Notes: generated by a model not told the origin, from the letters alone. A DNA stretch of 64,000 nucleotides from Microbispora sp. NBC_01189 (GCF_036010665.1 NZ_CP108581.1:4817501-4881500); one strand, 5' to 3'; numbered from the stretch's first letter, positions 1 to 9,832 are shown. Numbers and translations are program-made.

Positions 1-1121
1 CTGCCGGCGAACCGCACCCGCGCGTCGGGCCCGAACGCCGCCCTGACCAGGGCGAGGTCGAACGCCTCGGTCCCCGGCGCCCACCTGCGGCCCCCGTCGA
101 GCGGCGTCCAGGGGCCGGTCAGCGTCACCGCGACGTCCGGGAGCGTGCCGCGCAGCACCGCGTCGACGGCCGCGACGATCCGCCGCTCGTCCGCCCCGGC
201 CACGTCGAAGACGACCTCCACGTACGGCACGCGCCACCGCCGGCCGGGCTCCTTGCGCAGGTCGCGGCGGAGCGGCACCCGCTGCGCCAGATGAGCCTCG
301 ACCAGCCGGACGATCGCCCTGCCGTGCTCGCCGCGCTGCGCGGGCAGGCCGAGGTGGACGGCGCGGGCCTCCGGGTCGGGCACGAAGACGGCCCCCGCCT
401 GGGCGAGCCGGTAGGCGAACTCGGTGTCCTGGCCGCGCACGACCTCGGGATCGAAGCCCCGGACCTCGTCCAGCAGGGCCCGCCGCAGGGAGACCGTCGG
501 CCCGGTGCAGACCTGGTAGGGGTTCTTGCTGGCGCGTAGGCCGTCGAGGCGGCGGATGGTCTCCTCGGTCGAACTGGACACCAGCGCCGACGGGTCGAAC
601 AGGTCCTCCGGCGAGCCGCGCCGTACGGCGTCGTGGACCTGCCCGGGAGTGAGCGCGGGCTCCTCGGCGAACCTCTTGCCGCCGATGGTGACGAGGTAGT
701 CGGTGAGGTGGTGCCAGCGGAACAGCGCCTCCAGGTGCTCGCGCGAGATCACCATGTCGGCGTCGAGGCGCTGCACGATCTCCCCCTCGGCCGCCGCGAT
801 GCCGGCGTTCATCGCGTGCCCGGCGCCCCACCCGCCGGCCGGCACGGAGACGATTCTCGTGTTCTCCGGCCGTAGCCCGGGCAGGCGCAGCGGGGGATCG
901 CTGCGGTCGTCCACCACGATCACCTCGGTGAGACGCGCGGGATAGGTCTGCGCGGCCAGCGCGGCCAGCGTCAGGTCGAGGCGGTGCTGTCCGCCGTGCG
1001 CGGGGATCACGACGCTCGCGCCGAGCGTGGGACTCCAACTTCCGAGGGGCGGCGGCGTGAGCGGAGAGTAGTCGTTGTGGCGAATCCTCGGCCGGGGCTC
1101 CACGCCTGTCAGGTGGGCCAA
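1..1121 (-). CDS. Family 2 glycosyltransferase, 3' end outside window
   Basis: The minus strand carries an open frame entering from beyond base 1. The protein has the GT-A start ASVVIPAHGGQHRLDLTLAAL, then VIVVDDRSDPP, a DAD-type metal site in QRLDADMVIS, and RGQDTEFAYRLAQAG (the ED-type acid region). These are the hallmarks of inverting GT2 enzymes that transfer sugars from nucleotide sugars to polysaccharide, lipid or protein acceptors; the acceptor cannot be told. No membrane segment is seen in the visible part. The start is uncertain: TTG at 1121 follows AAGGACGAGG at good distance, and GTG at 1103 is the next in-frame choice. In many actinomycetes homoserine dehydrogenase precedes thrC, so this neighbour is unusual. 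Confidence 0.8.
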   Translation of the reverse strand, partial: MAHLTGVEPRPRIRHNDYSPLTPPPLGSWSPTLGASVVIPAHGGQHRLDLTLAALAAQTYPARLTEVIVVDDRSDPPLRLPGLRPENTRIVSVPAGGWGAGHAMNAGIAAAEGEIVQRLDADMVISREHLEALFRWHHLTDYLVTIGGKRFAEEPALTPGQVHDAVRRGSPEDLFDPSALVSSSTEETIRRLDGLRASKNPYQVCTGPTVSLRRALLDEVRGFDPEVVRGQDTEFAYRLAQAGAVFVPDPEARAVHLGLPAQRGEHGRAIVRLVEAHLAQRVPLRRDLRKEPGRRWRVPYVEVVFDVAGADERRIVAAVDAVLRGTLPDVAVTLTGPWTPLDGGRRWAPGTEAFDLALVRAAFGPDARVRFAG

Positions 1122-1202
1122 TCCTCGTCCTTCACAGCGATGGTCAAAGGCCCGGTCCACACTAGCGAAAGCGACTGACGGTTCCCTAAGGTGACGCCCA
1201 AT

Positions 1203-1221
1203 ATGTCCAGTCGGTGGACAT
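1203..1221. promoter_or_regulatory. Inverted repeat in glycosyltransferase-thrC divergent region
   Basis: ATGTCCA and TGGACAT are perfect 7-bp arms separated by GTCGG. The repeat lies in the only space between the divergent glycosyltransferase and thrC, about 30 nt upstream of the thrC -10-like element. It could be a regulator site. No regulator is suggested by the sequence alone. Confidence 0.3.
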
Positions 1222-1249
1222 CGGAGTCCGCACGTCAAACGGTTGGCCG

Positions 1250-1262
1250 TAGACTCGGTGAC
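1250..1262 (+). promoter_or_regulatory. Probable thrC promoter -10 element
   Basis: TAGACT at 1250-1255 fits the actinobacterial TANNNT -10 consensus and would place transcription start near 1262, giving a 5' leader of about 46 nt before thrC. No convincing -35 hexamer is seen, which is common in these genomes. Confidence 0.35.
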
Positions 1263-1307
1263 CGATACCCCTGGTGACACGCGTCCGCACGCGTGGGAGG
1301 AGCAACC

Positions 1308-2366
1308 ATGTTCAGGGCTTGGCGTGGCCTTATCGAGGAGTACCGCGACCGTCTGCCGGTCTCCGCGACGACGCCCGTGGTGACCCTGCTCGAAGGCGGC
1401 ACGCCGCTCGTCCCCGCCCGGCGGGTGTCCGAGATCACGGGATGTGACGTCCATCTGAAGGTCGAGGGTCTCAACCCCACCGGCAGCTTCAAGGACCGCG
1501 GCATGACCCTCGCGATCAGCAAGGCCGTCGAGGAGGGCGCCCAGGCGGTCATCTGCGCCTCCACCGGCAACACCAGCGCCTCCGCCGCGGCCTACGCCGT
1601 ACGGGCCGGGCTGACCTGCGCCGTCCTCGTGCCGCGCGGGAAGATCGCGATGGGCAAGCTGGCCCAGGCGCTGGTCCACGGCGCGAAGCTGCTCCAGGTC
1701 GAGGGCTCCTTCGACGACTGCCTGGAGATGACCAGGAAGCTCGCGGAGACCTACCCGATCGCGCTGGTCAACTCCGTCAACCCGCACCGCCTGCAGGGCC
1801 AGAAGACGGCGGCCTTCGAGATCGTCGACGCGCTCGGCGACGCGCCGGACGTCCACTGCATCCCGGTCGGCAACGCCGGCAACATCTCGGCCTACTGGAT
1901 GGGCTACCAGGAGTACGCCGAGGACGGCGTGGCCACCAAGCGTCCCCGAATGCTGGGGTTCCAGGCCAGCGGCGCGGCGCCGATCGTCGGCGGCTCCCCG
2001 GTCACCCATCCGCAGACGATCGCCACGGCGATCAGGATCGGCAACCCCGCCTCGTGGCGGCTCGCCGAGGCCGCTCGCGACGAGTCCGGCGGCGACATCC
2101 AGGCCGTGACCGACCGCCAGATCGCCGCGGCGTACAAGCTGCTCGCGCAGGAGGAGGGCGTCTTCGTCGAGCTCGCCTCGGCGGCGAGCGTCGCCGGCCT
2201 GCTGCAGGCCCACGAGCAGGGCCTGATCACGCCGGGACAGCGGATCGTCTGCACGGTGACCGGCAACGGCCTGAAGGACCCGGACTGGGCCATCTCCGGA
2301 GCTCCCGCTCCGGTGACGATCCCGACCGACGCCTACGCGGCCGCGGCGGCGCTGGGACTCGCCTGA
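1308..2366 (+). CDS. thrC: Threonine synthase
   Basis: The 352-residue protein is a PLP-dependent fold type II enzyme that converts O-phosphohomoserine and water to threonine and phosphate, the last step of threonine synthesis. The PLP lysine is K62 in [11 protein letters not shown], and the phosphate loop SGAAPIVGG and a [13 protein letters not shown] segment fit the family. ATG 1308 is preceded by GGGAGGAG at 5 nt; an upstream GTG at 1293 lacks such a site. thrB follows after 38 nt, so both are probably one transcript. Length is normal for the short bacterial threonine synthases. Confidence 0.95.
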   Translation: MFRAWRGLIEEYRDRLPVSATTPVVTLLEGGTPLVPARRVSEITGCDVHLKVEGLNPTGSFKDRGMTLAISKAVEEGAQAVICASTGNTSASAAAYAVRAGLTCAVLVPRGKIAMGKLAQALVHGAKLLQVEGSFDDCLEMTRKLAETYPIALVNSVNPHRLQGQKTAAFEIVDALGDAPDVHCIPVGNAGNISAYWMGYQEYAEDGVATKRPRMLGFQASGAAPIVGGSPVTHPQTIATAIRIGNPASWRLAEAARDESGGDIQAVTDRQIAAAYKLLAQEEGVFVELASAASVAGLLQAHEQGLITPGQRIVCTVTGNGLKDPDWAISGAPAPVTIPTDAYAAAAALGLA

Positions 2367-2404
2367 CCCGCCCTCTGACACTCAGCACATCTCCAGGTGA
2401 CGAA

Positions 2405-3331
2405 TTGACCGACAGTCACGGTGTCGTCGTGCGCGTGCCCGCGACGAGCGCCAATCTCGGCCCGGGCTTCGACAGCCTCGGCCTCGCCCTCGACCTGTAC
2501 GACGAGGTGGAGGCGGCGATCTCCGGCTCGCCCGGAGTGCGGATCGCGGTGGAGGGTCAGGGCGCCGGCGAACTCGACGACGGCGAGGGCCACCTCGTCG
2601 TCAGGACCATGCGCGCGACCTTCGACCGCATGGGGTTCGCCCAGCCCGGCGGCGTCGAACTGCGGTGCCGCAACCGGATTCCGCACGCGCGCGGGCTCGG
2701 CTCGTCGTCCGCCGCGATCTGCGCGGGCATCCTCGCCGCCCGCGCCCTCGCGCGGGGGCGCGGCGCGGAAAATCTTCCGGACGCTGACGTGTTCGCGCTG
2801 GCCACCGAGCTGGAAGGGCATCCCGACAACGTGGCGCCGTGCCTGGCGGGCGGGCTCACCATCGCCTGGACCGACCAGTCGGGGGCGGCGAGTATGGTGA
2901 AACTGACTCCGCACGAGGACGTCCGGCCGGTGGCGCTGATCCCGGATTTCCGGTTGTCCACGGAGGAGGCACGGGGGCTGCTGCCGAAGGACGTACCGCA
3001 CTCGGACGCGGCGGCCAACGCGGGGCGGGCGGCTCTGCTCGTCGCGGCGCTCACGGGGAGACCGGAACCCGGCCTCCTGCTCGCCGCCACCGAGGACCGC
3101 CTGCACCAGAGGTACCGAGCGCCGGCGATGCCGCGCACCGCCGACCTGGTGCGACGGCTCCGTGCGGCGGGTGTGGCCGCCGTGGTCTCGGGGGCAGGTC
3201 CGACGGTGCTCGCGTTGACGACAACGGGAACCAAGGATTTGATCGCGGCAGAAGTGGGTAATGACTGGCACATCCAGCCAATGAACGTCGACCCGTCTGG
3301 TGCGTTCGTTCGGTTTCCCGAGACACGCTGA
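2405..3331 (+). CDS. thrB: Homoserine kinase
   Basis: This 308-residue GHMP-family kinase phosphorylates homoserine with ATP, supplying the substrate of ThrC just upstream. The N-terminal RVPATSANLGPGFDSLGLAL is the family hallmark, and the phosphate-binding loop is PHARGLGSSSAA at about residues 93-104. A C-terminal AVVSGAGPTVLAL segment is the third GHMP motif. The start chosen is TTG 2405 with AGGTGA just upstream; spacing is short (4 nt), and GTG 2429 is an alternative that would remove eight residues. The order thrC-thrB is standard in Actinobacteria. Confidence 0.93.
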   Translation: MTDSHGVVVRVPATSANLGPGFDSLGLALDLYDEVEAAISGSPGVRIAVEGQGAGELDDGEGHLVVRTMRATFDRMGFAQPGGVELRCRNRIPHARGLGSSSAAICAGILAARALARGRGAENLPDADVFALATELEGHPDNVAPCLAGGLTIAWTDQSGAASMVKLTPHEDVRPVALIPDFRLSTEEARGLLPKDVPHSDAAANAGRAALLVAALTGRPEPGLLLAATEDRLHQRYRAPAMPRTADLVRRLRAAGVAAVVSGAGPTVLALTTTGTKDLIAAEVGNDWHIQPMNVDPSGAFVRFPETR

Positions 3332-3375
3332 TGTTTCTTCGACCTTCAGGGAATAGCTGTGCGCGCTGGTGATGT

Positions 3376-3744
3376 TAGGCTGATAGCCGCACCAGGTGCC
3401 CCCGTGTTGGGTGCGTGCTTGTCATTCGTTCATCGCTGCACTTCGTCTCGCGTCCCGCGACGCGGGCAAGGCGATTTCCCCGAAACCGGTTCTTCCAGTC
3501 GGCACACCCTCGGGTGGCATGGCCGGAGGCGGCGCGCTCGGAGACATGCGCGTTCGAACCACCAAGACATCTGGTCGGTGGCGGCAATCCGGGGGATAGC
3601 CCCCGGGCACCTACCGCTCGCGAATCCCGAGGGTCACCGACACATGAGATTCGCGAAGCCCGACCCGGTCTGTCCCGCCGGGTCGCATCACCGGGACGCC
3701 TGGACGCACGATTCTGGCGCCCGACCCCTGGGAAGGACCCTTAG
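3376..3744 (+). promoter_or_regulatory. Long structured leader of rho
   Basis: A TAGGCT -10-like element at 3376-3381 would start a 5' leader of about 355 nt. The leader holds two clear hairpins: CCGGGGG-ATAG-CCCCCGG at 3589-3606, and an 8-bp stem of CGACCCGG (3661-3668) with CCGGGTCG (3678-3685). A small open frame at 3644-3748 overlaps the rho start. Long leaders are known for rho in other bacteria, where Rho regulates its own transcript; that it does so here is inferred. Confidence 0.4.
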
Positions 3745-3748
3745 TTGA
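3644..3748 (+). CDS. Possible upstream small ORF overlapping the rho start
   Basis: ATG 3644 opens a 34-residue frame ([19 protein letters not shown]...) that stops with TGA at 3746-3748, so its stop overlaps the TTG start of rho at 3745. GAGGGTC lies about 10 nt upstream, a weak ribosome site. The overlap would permit translational coupling. The frame stays open further upstream to GTG 3359, so it may be chance in GC-rich DNA; no protein family is recognised. Confidence 0.25.
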   Translation: MRFAKPDPVCPAGSHHRDAWTHDSGARPLGRTLS

Positions 3749-5718
3749 GCGACACCACCGAACTCCTCTCCGACGGCCAGGCCGCCGGAGACACCCCCAC
3801 TTCAGCCCCGGCCCGTACGCGACGTCGCTCCGGCACGGGCCTGGCAGGTATGGTGCTCCCCGAGCTTCAGGCCCTGGCGACCAGCCTCGGCATCACGGGG
3901 ACCGGACGGCTGCGCAAGAGCCAGCTCATCTCGGCCATCCAGGAGAAGCAGGGCGGAGCGGGAGAGGCCGCGGCCGAGCCGAAGGCCGCCGCCGAGGCGG
4001 CGCCCGCCGTCGCGGAGCGCCCCGCCCGTACCCGCAGGGAACGTTCCCGCTCGGCCGCGCCCGTGGCGGCGCCCGCCGAGCCCGTGACCGCCGCCGAGCC
4101 CGTCGTCGCGCCGCGCGAGGAGCGCCCCGCGATCGAGCACGCGCCCGCCGTGGTCGCCGAGCCCGCGCAGAACGGATCCGCCGCCGTGGTCTCCGAGCCG
4201 CAGGCCGAGTCCACGCCGTCCGAGGTGCGCGGCGAGCGGCCCGAGCGCGGCGAGCGCCGGGAGCGCCGCGCGCGCGGTGAGCGCAGCCGCGAGCGCGGAG
4301 ACCGCGACAGCCGTGAGAGCCGTGCCGACCAGCGCGGCGACCAGCGGAGTGACCAGCGCGTCGCCGACGGCGGCGACGGCCCGGGCCGTCGCGACCAGCA
4401 GAGCCGTGGCGACAGCCGTGGCGACGGTCGCCAGGACAACCGTCCGGACAACCGCCAGGACAACCGCTCCGACGGCAAGGGCGATCAGGGCGACGACCGC
4501 GGGCGTCGTGGCCGCTTCCGGGAGCGGGGCCGCCGCGGGCGCGACCGCTTCGAGAGCAACGAGCCGGTGATCAGCGAGGACGACGTCCTGATCCCGATCG
4601 CCGGAATCCTCGACATCCTCGACAACTACGCCTTCGTGCGCACCAGCGGCTACCTGCCGGGCACGAACGACGTGTATGTCTCGCTCGCCCAGATCCGCCG
4701 CAACGGCCTGCGCAAGGGCGACGTCGTCACCGGCGCCGTCCGGCAGCCGAGGGACGGCGAGCGGCGCGAGAAGTTCAACGCGCTCGTCCGGCTCGACACC
4801 GTCAACGGCATGGACCCGGAGCAGGCCCGCCAGCGGCCCGACTTCAACAAGCTCACGCCGCTCTACCCGCAGGAGCGGCTGCGCCTGGAGACCGAGCCGA
4901 ACATCCTGACCACCCGGATCATCGACCTCGTGGCGCCGATCGGCAAGGGTCAGCGCGGGCTCATCGTGTCGCCGCCCAAGGCCGGCAAGACGATGGTGCT
5001 CCAGGCGATCGCCAACGCGATCACCCGCAACAACCCGGAGTGCCACCTGATGGTCGTCCTGGTGGACGAGCGTCCGGAAGAGGTCACCGACATGCAGCGG
5101 TCGGTCAAGGGCGAGGTCATCCACTCGACCTTCGACCGCCCGGCCGAGGACCACACCACCGTCGCGGAACTCGCCATCGAGCGGGCCAAGCGGCTGGTGG
5201 AGCTGGGGCACGACGTCGTCGTCCTGCTCGACTCGATCACCCGTCTCGGGCGCGCCTACAACCTCGCGGCGCCCGCGAGCGGCCGGATCCTGTCCGGTGG
5301 TGTCGACTCGACCGCGCTCTACCCGCCGAAGCGGTTCTTCGGCGCCGCCCGCAACATCGAGAACGGCGGCTCGCTGACGATCCTCGCCACGGCCCTCGTC
5401 GAGACCGGGTCCAAGATGGACGAGGTCATCTTCGAGGAGTTCAAGGGCACCGGCAACGCGGAGCTCAAGCTCAACCGCTCCCTCGCCGACAAGCGGATCT
5501 TCCCCGCGGTCGACGTGGACGCCTCCGGCACCCGCAAGGAGGAGATCCTGATGGGCAAGGATGAGCTGGCCATCGTCTGGAAGCTCCGCCGCGTCCTCCA
5601 CGCCCTCGACATGCAGCAGGCGCTTGAGCTCCTTCTGGAGAAGATGAAGGAGACCAAGTCGAACGCGGAGTTCCTGCTCCAGGTGCAGAAGACCACGGTC
5701 AGCAACGACCGCGACTGA
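3745..5718 (+). CDS. rho: Transcription termination factor Rho
   Basis: Hexameric RNA-dependent ATPase that ends transcription. The 657-residue protein starts with the Rho N-terminal helix-extended-loop domain ([24 protein letters not shown], about residues 36-58). It is followed by a roughly 200-residue Ala/Pro- then Arg/Asp/Gln-rich disordered insertion typical of high-GC actinobacterial Rho. The RNA-binding cold-shock-like domain begins about residue 275. Walker A is SPPKAGKT near residue 409 and Walker B is [11 protein letters not shown] near residue 490. The start is TTG 3745 with GGAAGGA 7 nt upstream. A strong hairpin terminator follows at 5740-5768. Confidence 0.97.
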   Translation: MSDTTELLSDGQAAGDTPTSAPARTRRRSGTGLAGMVLPELQALATSLGITGTGRLRKSQLISAIQEKQGGAGEAAAEPKAAAEAAPAVAERPARTRRERSRSAAPVAAPAEPVTAAEPVVAPREERPAIEHAPAVVAEPAQNGSAAVVSEPQAESTPSEVRGERPERGERRERRARGERSRERGDRDSRESRADQRGDQRSDQRVADGGDGPGRRDQQSRGDSRGDGRQDNRPDNRQDNRSDGKGDQGDDRGRRGRFRERGRRGRDRFESNEPVISEDDVLIPIAGILDILDNYAFVRTSGYLPGTNDVYVSLAQIRRNGLRKGDVVTGAVRQPRDGERREKFNALVRLDTVNGMDPEQARQRPDFNKLTPLYPQERLRLETEPNILTTRIIDLVAPIGKGQRGLIVSPPKAGKTMVLQAIANAITRNNPECHLMVVLVDERPEEVTDMQRSVKGEVIHSTFDRPAEDHTTVAELAIERAKRLVELGHDVVVLLDSITRLGRAYNLAAPASGRILSGGVDSTALYPPKRFFGAARNIENGGSLTILATALVETGSKMDEVIFEEFKGTGNAELKLNRSLADKRIFPAVDVDASGTRKEEILMGKDELAIVWKLRRVLHALDMQQALELLLEKMKETKSNAEFLLQVQKTTVSNDRD

Positions 5719-5739
5719 CACCGGCACGGCACTCGCCGA

Positions 5740-5768
5740 CGCCCCGGACGGCCCGCCCGTCCGGGGCG
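5740..5768 (+). terminator. Terminator after rho
   Basis: CGCCCCGGACGG and CCGTCCGGGGCG form a perfect 12-bp stem around CCCGC, 21 nt after the rho stop codon. There is only a short T stretch, as usual for actinobacterial terminators. Confidence 0.7.
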
Positions 5769-5821
5769 TTCGCGTCTCCGGGTTGCGCGTGTCCTGGTAC
5801 GGCTCCCCGCCCGGACGCGGA

Positions 5822-5853
5822 AAGGCCCGCGCGGACTGGTCCGCGCGGGCCTT
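5822..5853. terminator. Bidirectional terminator between rho and the convergent secreted-protein gene
   Basis: AAGGCCCGCGCGGAC and GTCCGCGCGGGCCTT are perfect 15-bp arms separated by only TG. The hairpin is flanked by A and T residues on each side, so it can serve both convergent transcripts. Confidence 0.75.
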
Positions 5854-5932
5854 CGGCGATCTGTGCCGCGTCACCGCGGTGTGCTGTACGGCCGGCGCCA
5901 GGGGTTGGTGGGGCGAGCCGTACAGCCGGGCG

Positions 5933-7018
5933 CTACTTCACGTCAACGAACTTGATGTTCGACAGGGAGCCGGAGGTCAGGCTGGTGGCGGCCGCCGTGG
6001 TCCGCCAGTAGCCGTCGTACTTCGGCTTGACGCTCTTGGTGTACTTACCGGTGGAGGTCGCGCCGACGTAGCCGACGAACTTCCACGTCGAAGTGCCCTT
6101 CTTCTTGAAGTACAGCTTGAGGATCTTCTTGCTCCACGCCTTCGAGCCGCGGTAGACCTTGCCGTAGAGCTTGGTCGCCTTGCCCTTCGTCACCTTGCTG
6201 GGGGAGGCGTACAGCGTGATCTTCGACTTGGCCTTCGAGCTGCCGCTCTTCTTGACCTGGAAGGCCTTGACGAAGGAGTACTTCTTGGTGCCCCGGCTGA
6301 TGCTGATCCGAAGCTGCCAGCCGCCCGCGGACGTGCTGTAGTCCATCGACGTGGAGTCGTGGTAGGAGTCGTCCGCCTCGAGGCCCGTGGCCAGCGAGTA
6401 GTAGTCGTCCGAGTCCTTCGACTCCAGCCGGACGTCGGTGATCTTCTCGTCGCCGAACTTCTCCAGATGGAAGCCCGCGTAGACGTCGACCTCCTTGCCC
6501 GACTTCAGATACACCGGGTCCGGGTCCACGTTCGCGCTGGTCACCCGCGTCGCGGCGGCGACGGTGAATTCGAAGGGCCCCTTAGTCTCCGCCGCGGCAT
6601 CGCCATCGGGGTCGACCGTGATCTTCAGGTTCCACTTGCCCGGCTTGTCGCCTGATGTCACAGGGACGCTACCGCTGAACTCGGTGGGCTTGGTGCCGCT
6701 CGTCTCCGAGAGCTGGGTCACATTGGCAGCGGTTCCGGTGCCGGAGGTGACCTCGCCCTCCTTGTAGAAGACCGCTGTGATCTTTGGCGGCTTGTCGCCT
6801 ACGTAGGCGGAGCCGATCGATGCCTTGAAGGGGATCGTGGTGCTGCCGCTCGGCGGGATGAACGAGTCGGTGAAGGTCGGAGTACCGATACTGACGTCGG
6901 CGCGAGCAATGCTCGTGGTGCCGGCGTTGGCGGGGGTGACTGTCGTGATGGCCGCTCCTGCGGCAAGGACAGCTGCCCCCGTTGCGGTCGCCAAGGCGAT
7001 CCGCAAGCCCTTCCTCAT
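5933..7018 (-). CDS. Secreted protein with Lys-rich repeat-like C-terminus, function unknown
   Basis: A 361-residue protein with a Sec signal peptide (MRKGLRIALATATGAAVLAAG, cleavage likely after PANA near residue 32). The mature part looks all-beta: a segment at about 35-150 rich in Thr/Ser/Gly, a second Asp/Tyr-rich segment at about 155-250, and a C-terminal region from about 260 with KITLYASPSKVTKGKATKLYG and many Lys and Tyr residues. The last region resembles Ig-like or surface-protein repeats (TxxG-K-xLYGKV), which suggests a cell-envelope or extracellular role. No catalytic motif is seen. Codons are less G+C-extreme than the neighbours because of Lys-rich content. It interrupts the usual rho-rpmE adjacency. 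Confidence 0.75.
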   Translation of the reverse strand: MRKGLRIALATATGAAVLAAGAAITTVTPANAGTTSIARADVSIGTPTFTDSFIPPSGSTTIPFKASIGSAYVGDKPPKITAVFYKEGEVTSGTGTAANVTQLSETSGTKPTEFSGSVPVTSGDKPGKWNLKITVDPDGDAAAETKGPFEFTVAAATRVTSANVDPDPVYLKSGKEVDVYAGFHLEKFGDEKITDVRLESKDSDDYYSLATGLEADDSYHDSTSMDYSTSAGGWQLRISISRGTKKYSFVKAFQVKKSGSSKAKSKITLYASPSKVTKGKATKLYGKVYRGSKAWSKKILKLYFKKKGTSTWKFVGYVGATSTGKYTKSVKPKYDGYWRTTAAATSLTSGSLSNIKFVDVK

Positions 7019-7335
7019 GGTTACCCCTTACATTGGTAAAATTGAGGGAAAAGAGGGTTTGGACACGGGAGCCTAGTGGTACAGATGTGGCTCGTCCACA
7101 CAGGTGTCAACCACGGTCATGTTTCACTGCGTTTCCGTCAGACCGGTGACGCCGCCCGGGCGGGCCCCGTGCGCGTGGGAATAGCGCATGGCCTGGGATG
7201 GTTGCAGGATCTGGCACACTGGTAGCCGACCGCAGCGGTACCGGTTCCCGCGCAGCGCATCGAGGTGTGCCCGATGCGCGCAGCCCTCGACAGGCAGAGC
7301 GACCCGGCGACCGCACCTAGCGTTAGGACTGAGAC
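7019..7335. other. Intergenic region between divergent secreted-protein gene and rpmE
   Basis: This 317-nt gap must hold promoters for both divergent genes. The part just upstream of the secreted-protein start (7020-7080) is A/T-rich for this genome and likely holds its promoter. On the plus strand TTGCAG at 7202-7207 is -35-like for rpmE but no good -10 is spaced from it. No conserved small gene is seen. Confidence 0.4.
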
Positions 7336-7554
7336 ATGAAGGCCGACATCCACCCGGAGTACCTGGTTACGCAGGTGACCTGCAGCTGCGGGAACTCCTT
7401 CACCACCCGTAGCACCGCCAAGAACGGCGTCATCCACGCCGACGTCTGCTCCGCCTGCCACCCGTTCTACACGGGCAAGCAGAAGATCCTCGACACCGGT
7501 GGCCGGGTGGCGCGCTTCGAGGCGCGCTTCGGCAAGAAGGCCCAGGGCAAGTAG
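7336..7554 (+). CDS. rpmE: Ribosomal protein L31, zinc-binding form
   Basis: The 72-residue protein matches bacterial L31 throughout ([20 protein letters not shown]...). Cysteines at positions 16, 18, 37 and 40 (CSC and [10 protein letters not shown]) form the zinc site, so this is the C+ zinc-dependent form. It binds the large subunit near the central protuberance and bridges to the small subunit. A GC-rich hairpin follows at 7577-7598, then prfA. This placement between rho and prfA is standard. Confidence 0.97.
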   Translation: MKADIHPEYLVTQVTCSCGNSFTTRSTAKNGVIHADVCSACHPFYTGKQKILDTGGRVARFEARFGKKAQGK

Positions 7555-7576
7555 CTCCTCCAACACGCCGGCTCGG

Positions 7577-7598
7577 GGCGCCCCTTTTCGGGGGCGCC
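7577..7598 (+). terminator. Hairpin after rpmE
   Basis: GGCGCCCC at 7577-7584 pairs with GGGGCGCC at 7591-7598 around TTTTCG. It lies 22 nt after the rpmE stop and about 60 nt before prfA, so it may limit read-through from the highly expressed L31 gene. Confidence 0.6.
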
Positions 7599-7659
7599 AT
7601 CGGGTCGGCGTTCTTGGTGATTGCGGCCTTTACCGAGGACAGAGCGTAAGGAGCGTGCG

Positions 7660-8706
7660 GTGAACCTCGACGAGATCATGAGCGAGTACGCGGACCTGGA
7701 ACTGCGGCTCGCCGACCCCGCCGTGCACGCCGACCAGAGCAAGGCGAGAACGTACGGCAAGCGGTACGCGGAGCTCACGCCGATCGTCGCGACGTACCGG
7801 GAGCTCGAAGGCGTACGGCAGGATCTCACGGCGGCGCGCGAACTGGCCGCGGAGGACGCGGCGTTCGCGGACGAGGCGACCGAGCTGGAGGGCCGCATCC
7901 CGGTGCTGGAGGAGAAGCTCACCCGCCTCCTCGTCCCGCGCGACCCGAACGACGACAAGGACGTCATCATGGAGATCAAGGCGGGTGAGGGCGGCCAGGA
8001 GTCCGCCCTGTTCGCCGGGGACCTCCTGAGGATGTACCTGAGGTACGCCGAGCGGGCCGGCTACAAGACCGAGGTCATCGACGCCCAGCACTCCGACCTC
8101 GGTGGCTACAAGGACGTCACCGTCGCCATCAAGGGCCGCGAGGGCGTCTGGTCGCGGCTGAAGTTCGAGGGTGGCGTGCACCGCGTCCAGCGCGTACCGG
8201 TGACCGAGTCGCAGGGCCGCATCCACACGTCCGCCGCGGGCGTGCTGGTGTATCCCGAGGCGGAGGACGTGGACGTCCAGATCGACTCGGGTGACCTGCG
8301 GATCGACGTGTTCCGCTCCAGCGGGCCCGGCGGGCAGAGCGTCAACACCACCGACTCGGCCGTGCGGATCACGCACCTGCCGACCGGCGTGGTGGTCTCC
8401 TGCCAGAACGAGAAGAGCCAGCTCCAGAACAAGGAGTCGGCGCTGCGCATCCTGCGCGCCCGGCTGCTCGCGATGGCGCAGGAGCAGGCCGACGCCGCGG
8501 CGATGGCCGAGCGCAAGTCGCAGGTGCGCACCGTCGACCGCTCCGAGCGGGTCCGCACCTACAACTTCCCGGAGAACCGAATCTCCGACCACCGCGTGGG
8601 CTTCAAGGCCTACAACCTGGACCAAGTCCTGGACGGCGAGCTCGACGCGGTGATACAGGCATTGCTCGACGCCGAACTCGCGGAGAAGCTGGCCGCCCGT
8701 ACGTGA
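7660..8706 (+). CDS. prfA: Peptide chain release factor 1
   Basis: RF1 recognises UAA and UAG and releases the finished protein from the ribosome. The 348-residue protein has an N-terminal coiled-coil domain ([17 protein letters not shown]), the PRF domain, and the universal GGQ at residues 224-226 in [20 protein letters not shown]. That glutamine is the substrate of PrmC, encoded next. GTG 7660 is chosen because AAGGAG lies 6 nt upstream; the frame is open further upstream but lacks a site. Slightly shorter at the N-terminus than mycobacterial RF1. Confidence 0.96.
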   Translation: MNLDEIMSEYADLELRLADPAVHADQSKARTYGKRYAELTPIVATYRELEGVRQDLTAARELAAEDAAFADEATELEGRIPVLEEKLTRLLVPRDPNDDKDVIMEIKAGEGGQESALFAGDLLRMYLRYAERAGYKTEVIDAQHSDLGGYKDVTVAIKGREGVWSRLKFEGGVHRVQRVPVTESQGRIHTSAAGVLVYPEAEDVDVQIDSGDLRIDVFRSSGPGGQSVNTTDSAVRITHLPTGVVVSCQNEKSQLQNKESALRILRARLLAMAQEQADAAAMAERKSQVRTVDRSERVRTYNFPENRISDHRVGFKAYNLDQVLDGELDAVIQALLDAELAEKLAART

Positions 8707-8890
8707 GACAGCGGCGGGTGAGGTAGCGGTGGGGGTCGATGGGAGACCGTGGAGGACCTGGGAGATGATGCGTGAGACCCGGAGACCTGGCGACCCCGCC
8801 GCGTGCCACCCCGCCGGCCCGTGCTCCGCGAACCGGCGACCGCCACGCCCAGCCGCGAACCCAGCCGCGAATCCCGTGCCGTAAGAGATC

Positions 8891-9745
8891 ATGACCTTTC
8901 TGCTCGACGAAATCGCCCTCGCCACCGCCCGGCTCGCCGAGGCGGGAGTGCCGTCACCGCGAACGGACGCCGAGGAGATCGCGGCCTTCGTCCACGGCGT
9001 GCCGCGCGGCATGCTGCACACGGTCAAGGACGCCGACTTCGACGCGCGCTTCTGGGAGGGGGTCGCCCGGCGCGAGGCACGCGAGCCGCTGCAGCACATC
9101 ACCGGGCGGGCCTACTTCCGCTATCTGTCCCTGGAGGTCGGCCCCGGGGTCTTCGTGCCCCGCCCGGAGACCGAGGTCGTCGCGGGCTGGGCGATCGACC
9201 GGCTCCAGGAGATGGACGTCGCCTCCCCGGTCGTGGTCGACCTCGGCACCGGTTCGGGGGCGATCGCGCTGTCGATCGCCCAGGAGGTCGCGCTGGCGCA
9301 GGTGCACGCCGTCGAGATCGATCCCGTGGCGTACGGCTGGGCCAGGCGCAACGTCCTCGAACACGGCCAGGGGCGCACGACCCTGCACCCGGAGGACCTC
9401 ACCGACTGCCTGCCCGAGCTGAACGGCCAGGTGGACCTGGTCGTCTCCAACCCTCCGTACATCCCGCCCGGAGCGGTCCCCCGGGACCCCGAGGTGCGTG
9501 ACTACGATCCCTCCCGGGCGTTGTACGGCTCGGGCGAGGACGGGCTGGACGAGGTCAGAGCCGTCGAGCGCACGGCCCGCAGGCTGCTGCGGCCGGGCGG
9601 GTTCGTCGTGGTCGAGCACGCCGACCTCCAGGGCAACGCGGTGTACTGGTTGTTCTCGGAGGAGAGGGGCTGGCGCGACGTGCGGTTGCGGCAGGACCTG
9701 ACCGGCCGGGACCGGTTCGTCACCGCGCGGCTGGCCCCGGACTGA
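8891..9745 (+). CDS. prmC: Release-factor glutamine N5-methyltransferase
   Basis: A 284-residue SAM-dependent enzyme that methylates the GGQ glutamine of RF1 and RF2. It has the N-terminal helical RF-binding domain, the SAM loop DLGTGSG at 117-123, and the catalytic NPPY at 187-190 in VVSNPPYIPPGA. ATG 8891 follows TAAGAG. The 184 nt after prfA hold no recognisable gene. The prfA-prmC-tsaC order is conserved in Actinobacteria. Confidence 0.95.
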   Translation: MTFLLDEIALATARLAEAGVPSPRTDAEEIAAFVHGVPRGMLHTVKDADFDARFWEGVARREAREPLQHITGRAYFRYLSLEVGPGVFVPRPETEVVAGWAIDRLQEMDVASPVVVDLGTGSGAIALSIAQEVALAQVHAVEIDPVAYGWARRNVLEHGQGRTTLHPEDLTDCLPELNGQVDLVVSNPPYIPPGAVPRDPEVRDYDPSRALYGSGEDGLDEVRAVERTARRLLRPGGFVVVEHADLQGNAVYWLFSEERGWRDVRLRQDLTGRDRFVTARLAPD

Positions 9746-9832
9746 TCCAGACTGGTTCGGGACCGGCTCCGATCGGACCGGTGAGCCGGTCACGACGGCG
9801 GAGCCGGGCGAAAGACGTGGAAGGATGGCTTC

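Noticed and set aside
3802-5874. Long 690-residue frame antisense to rho
   Set aside because: It is a GC-rich shadow of rho; the sequence is Arg/Leu/Val-rich without motifs and has no ribosome site.
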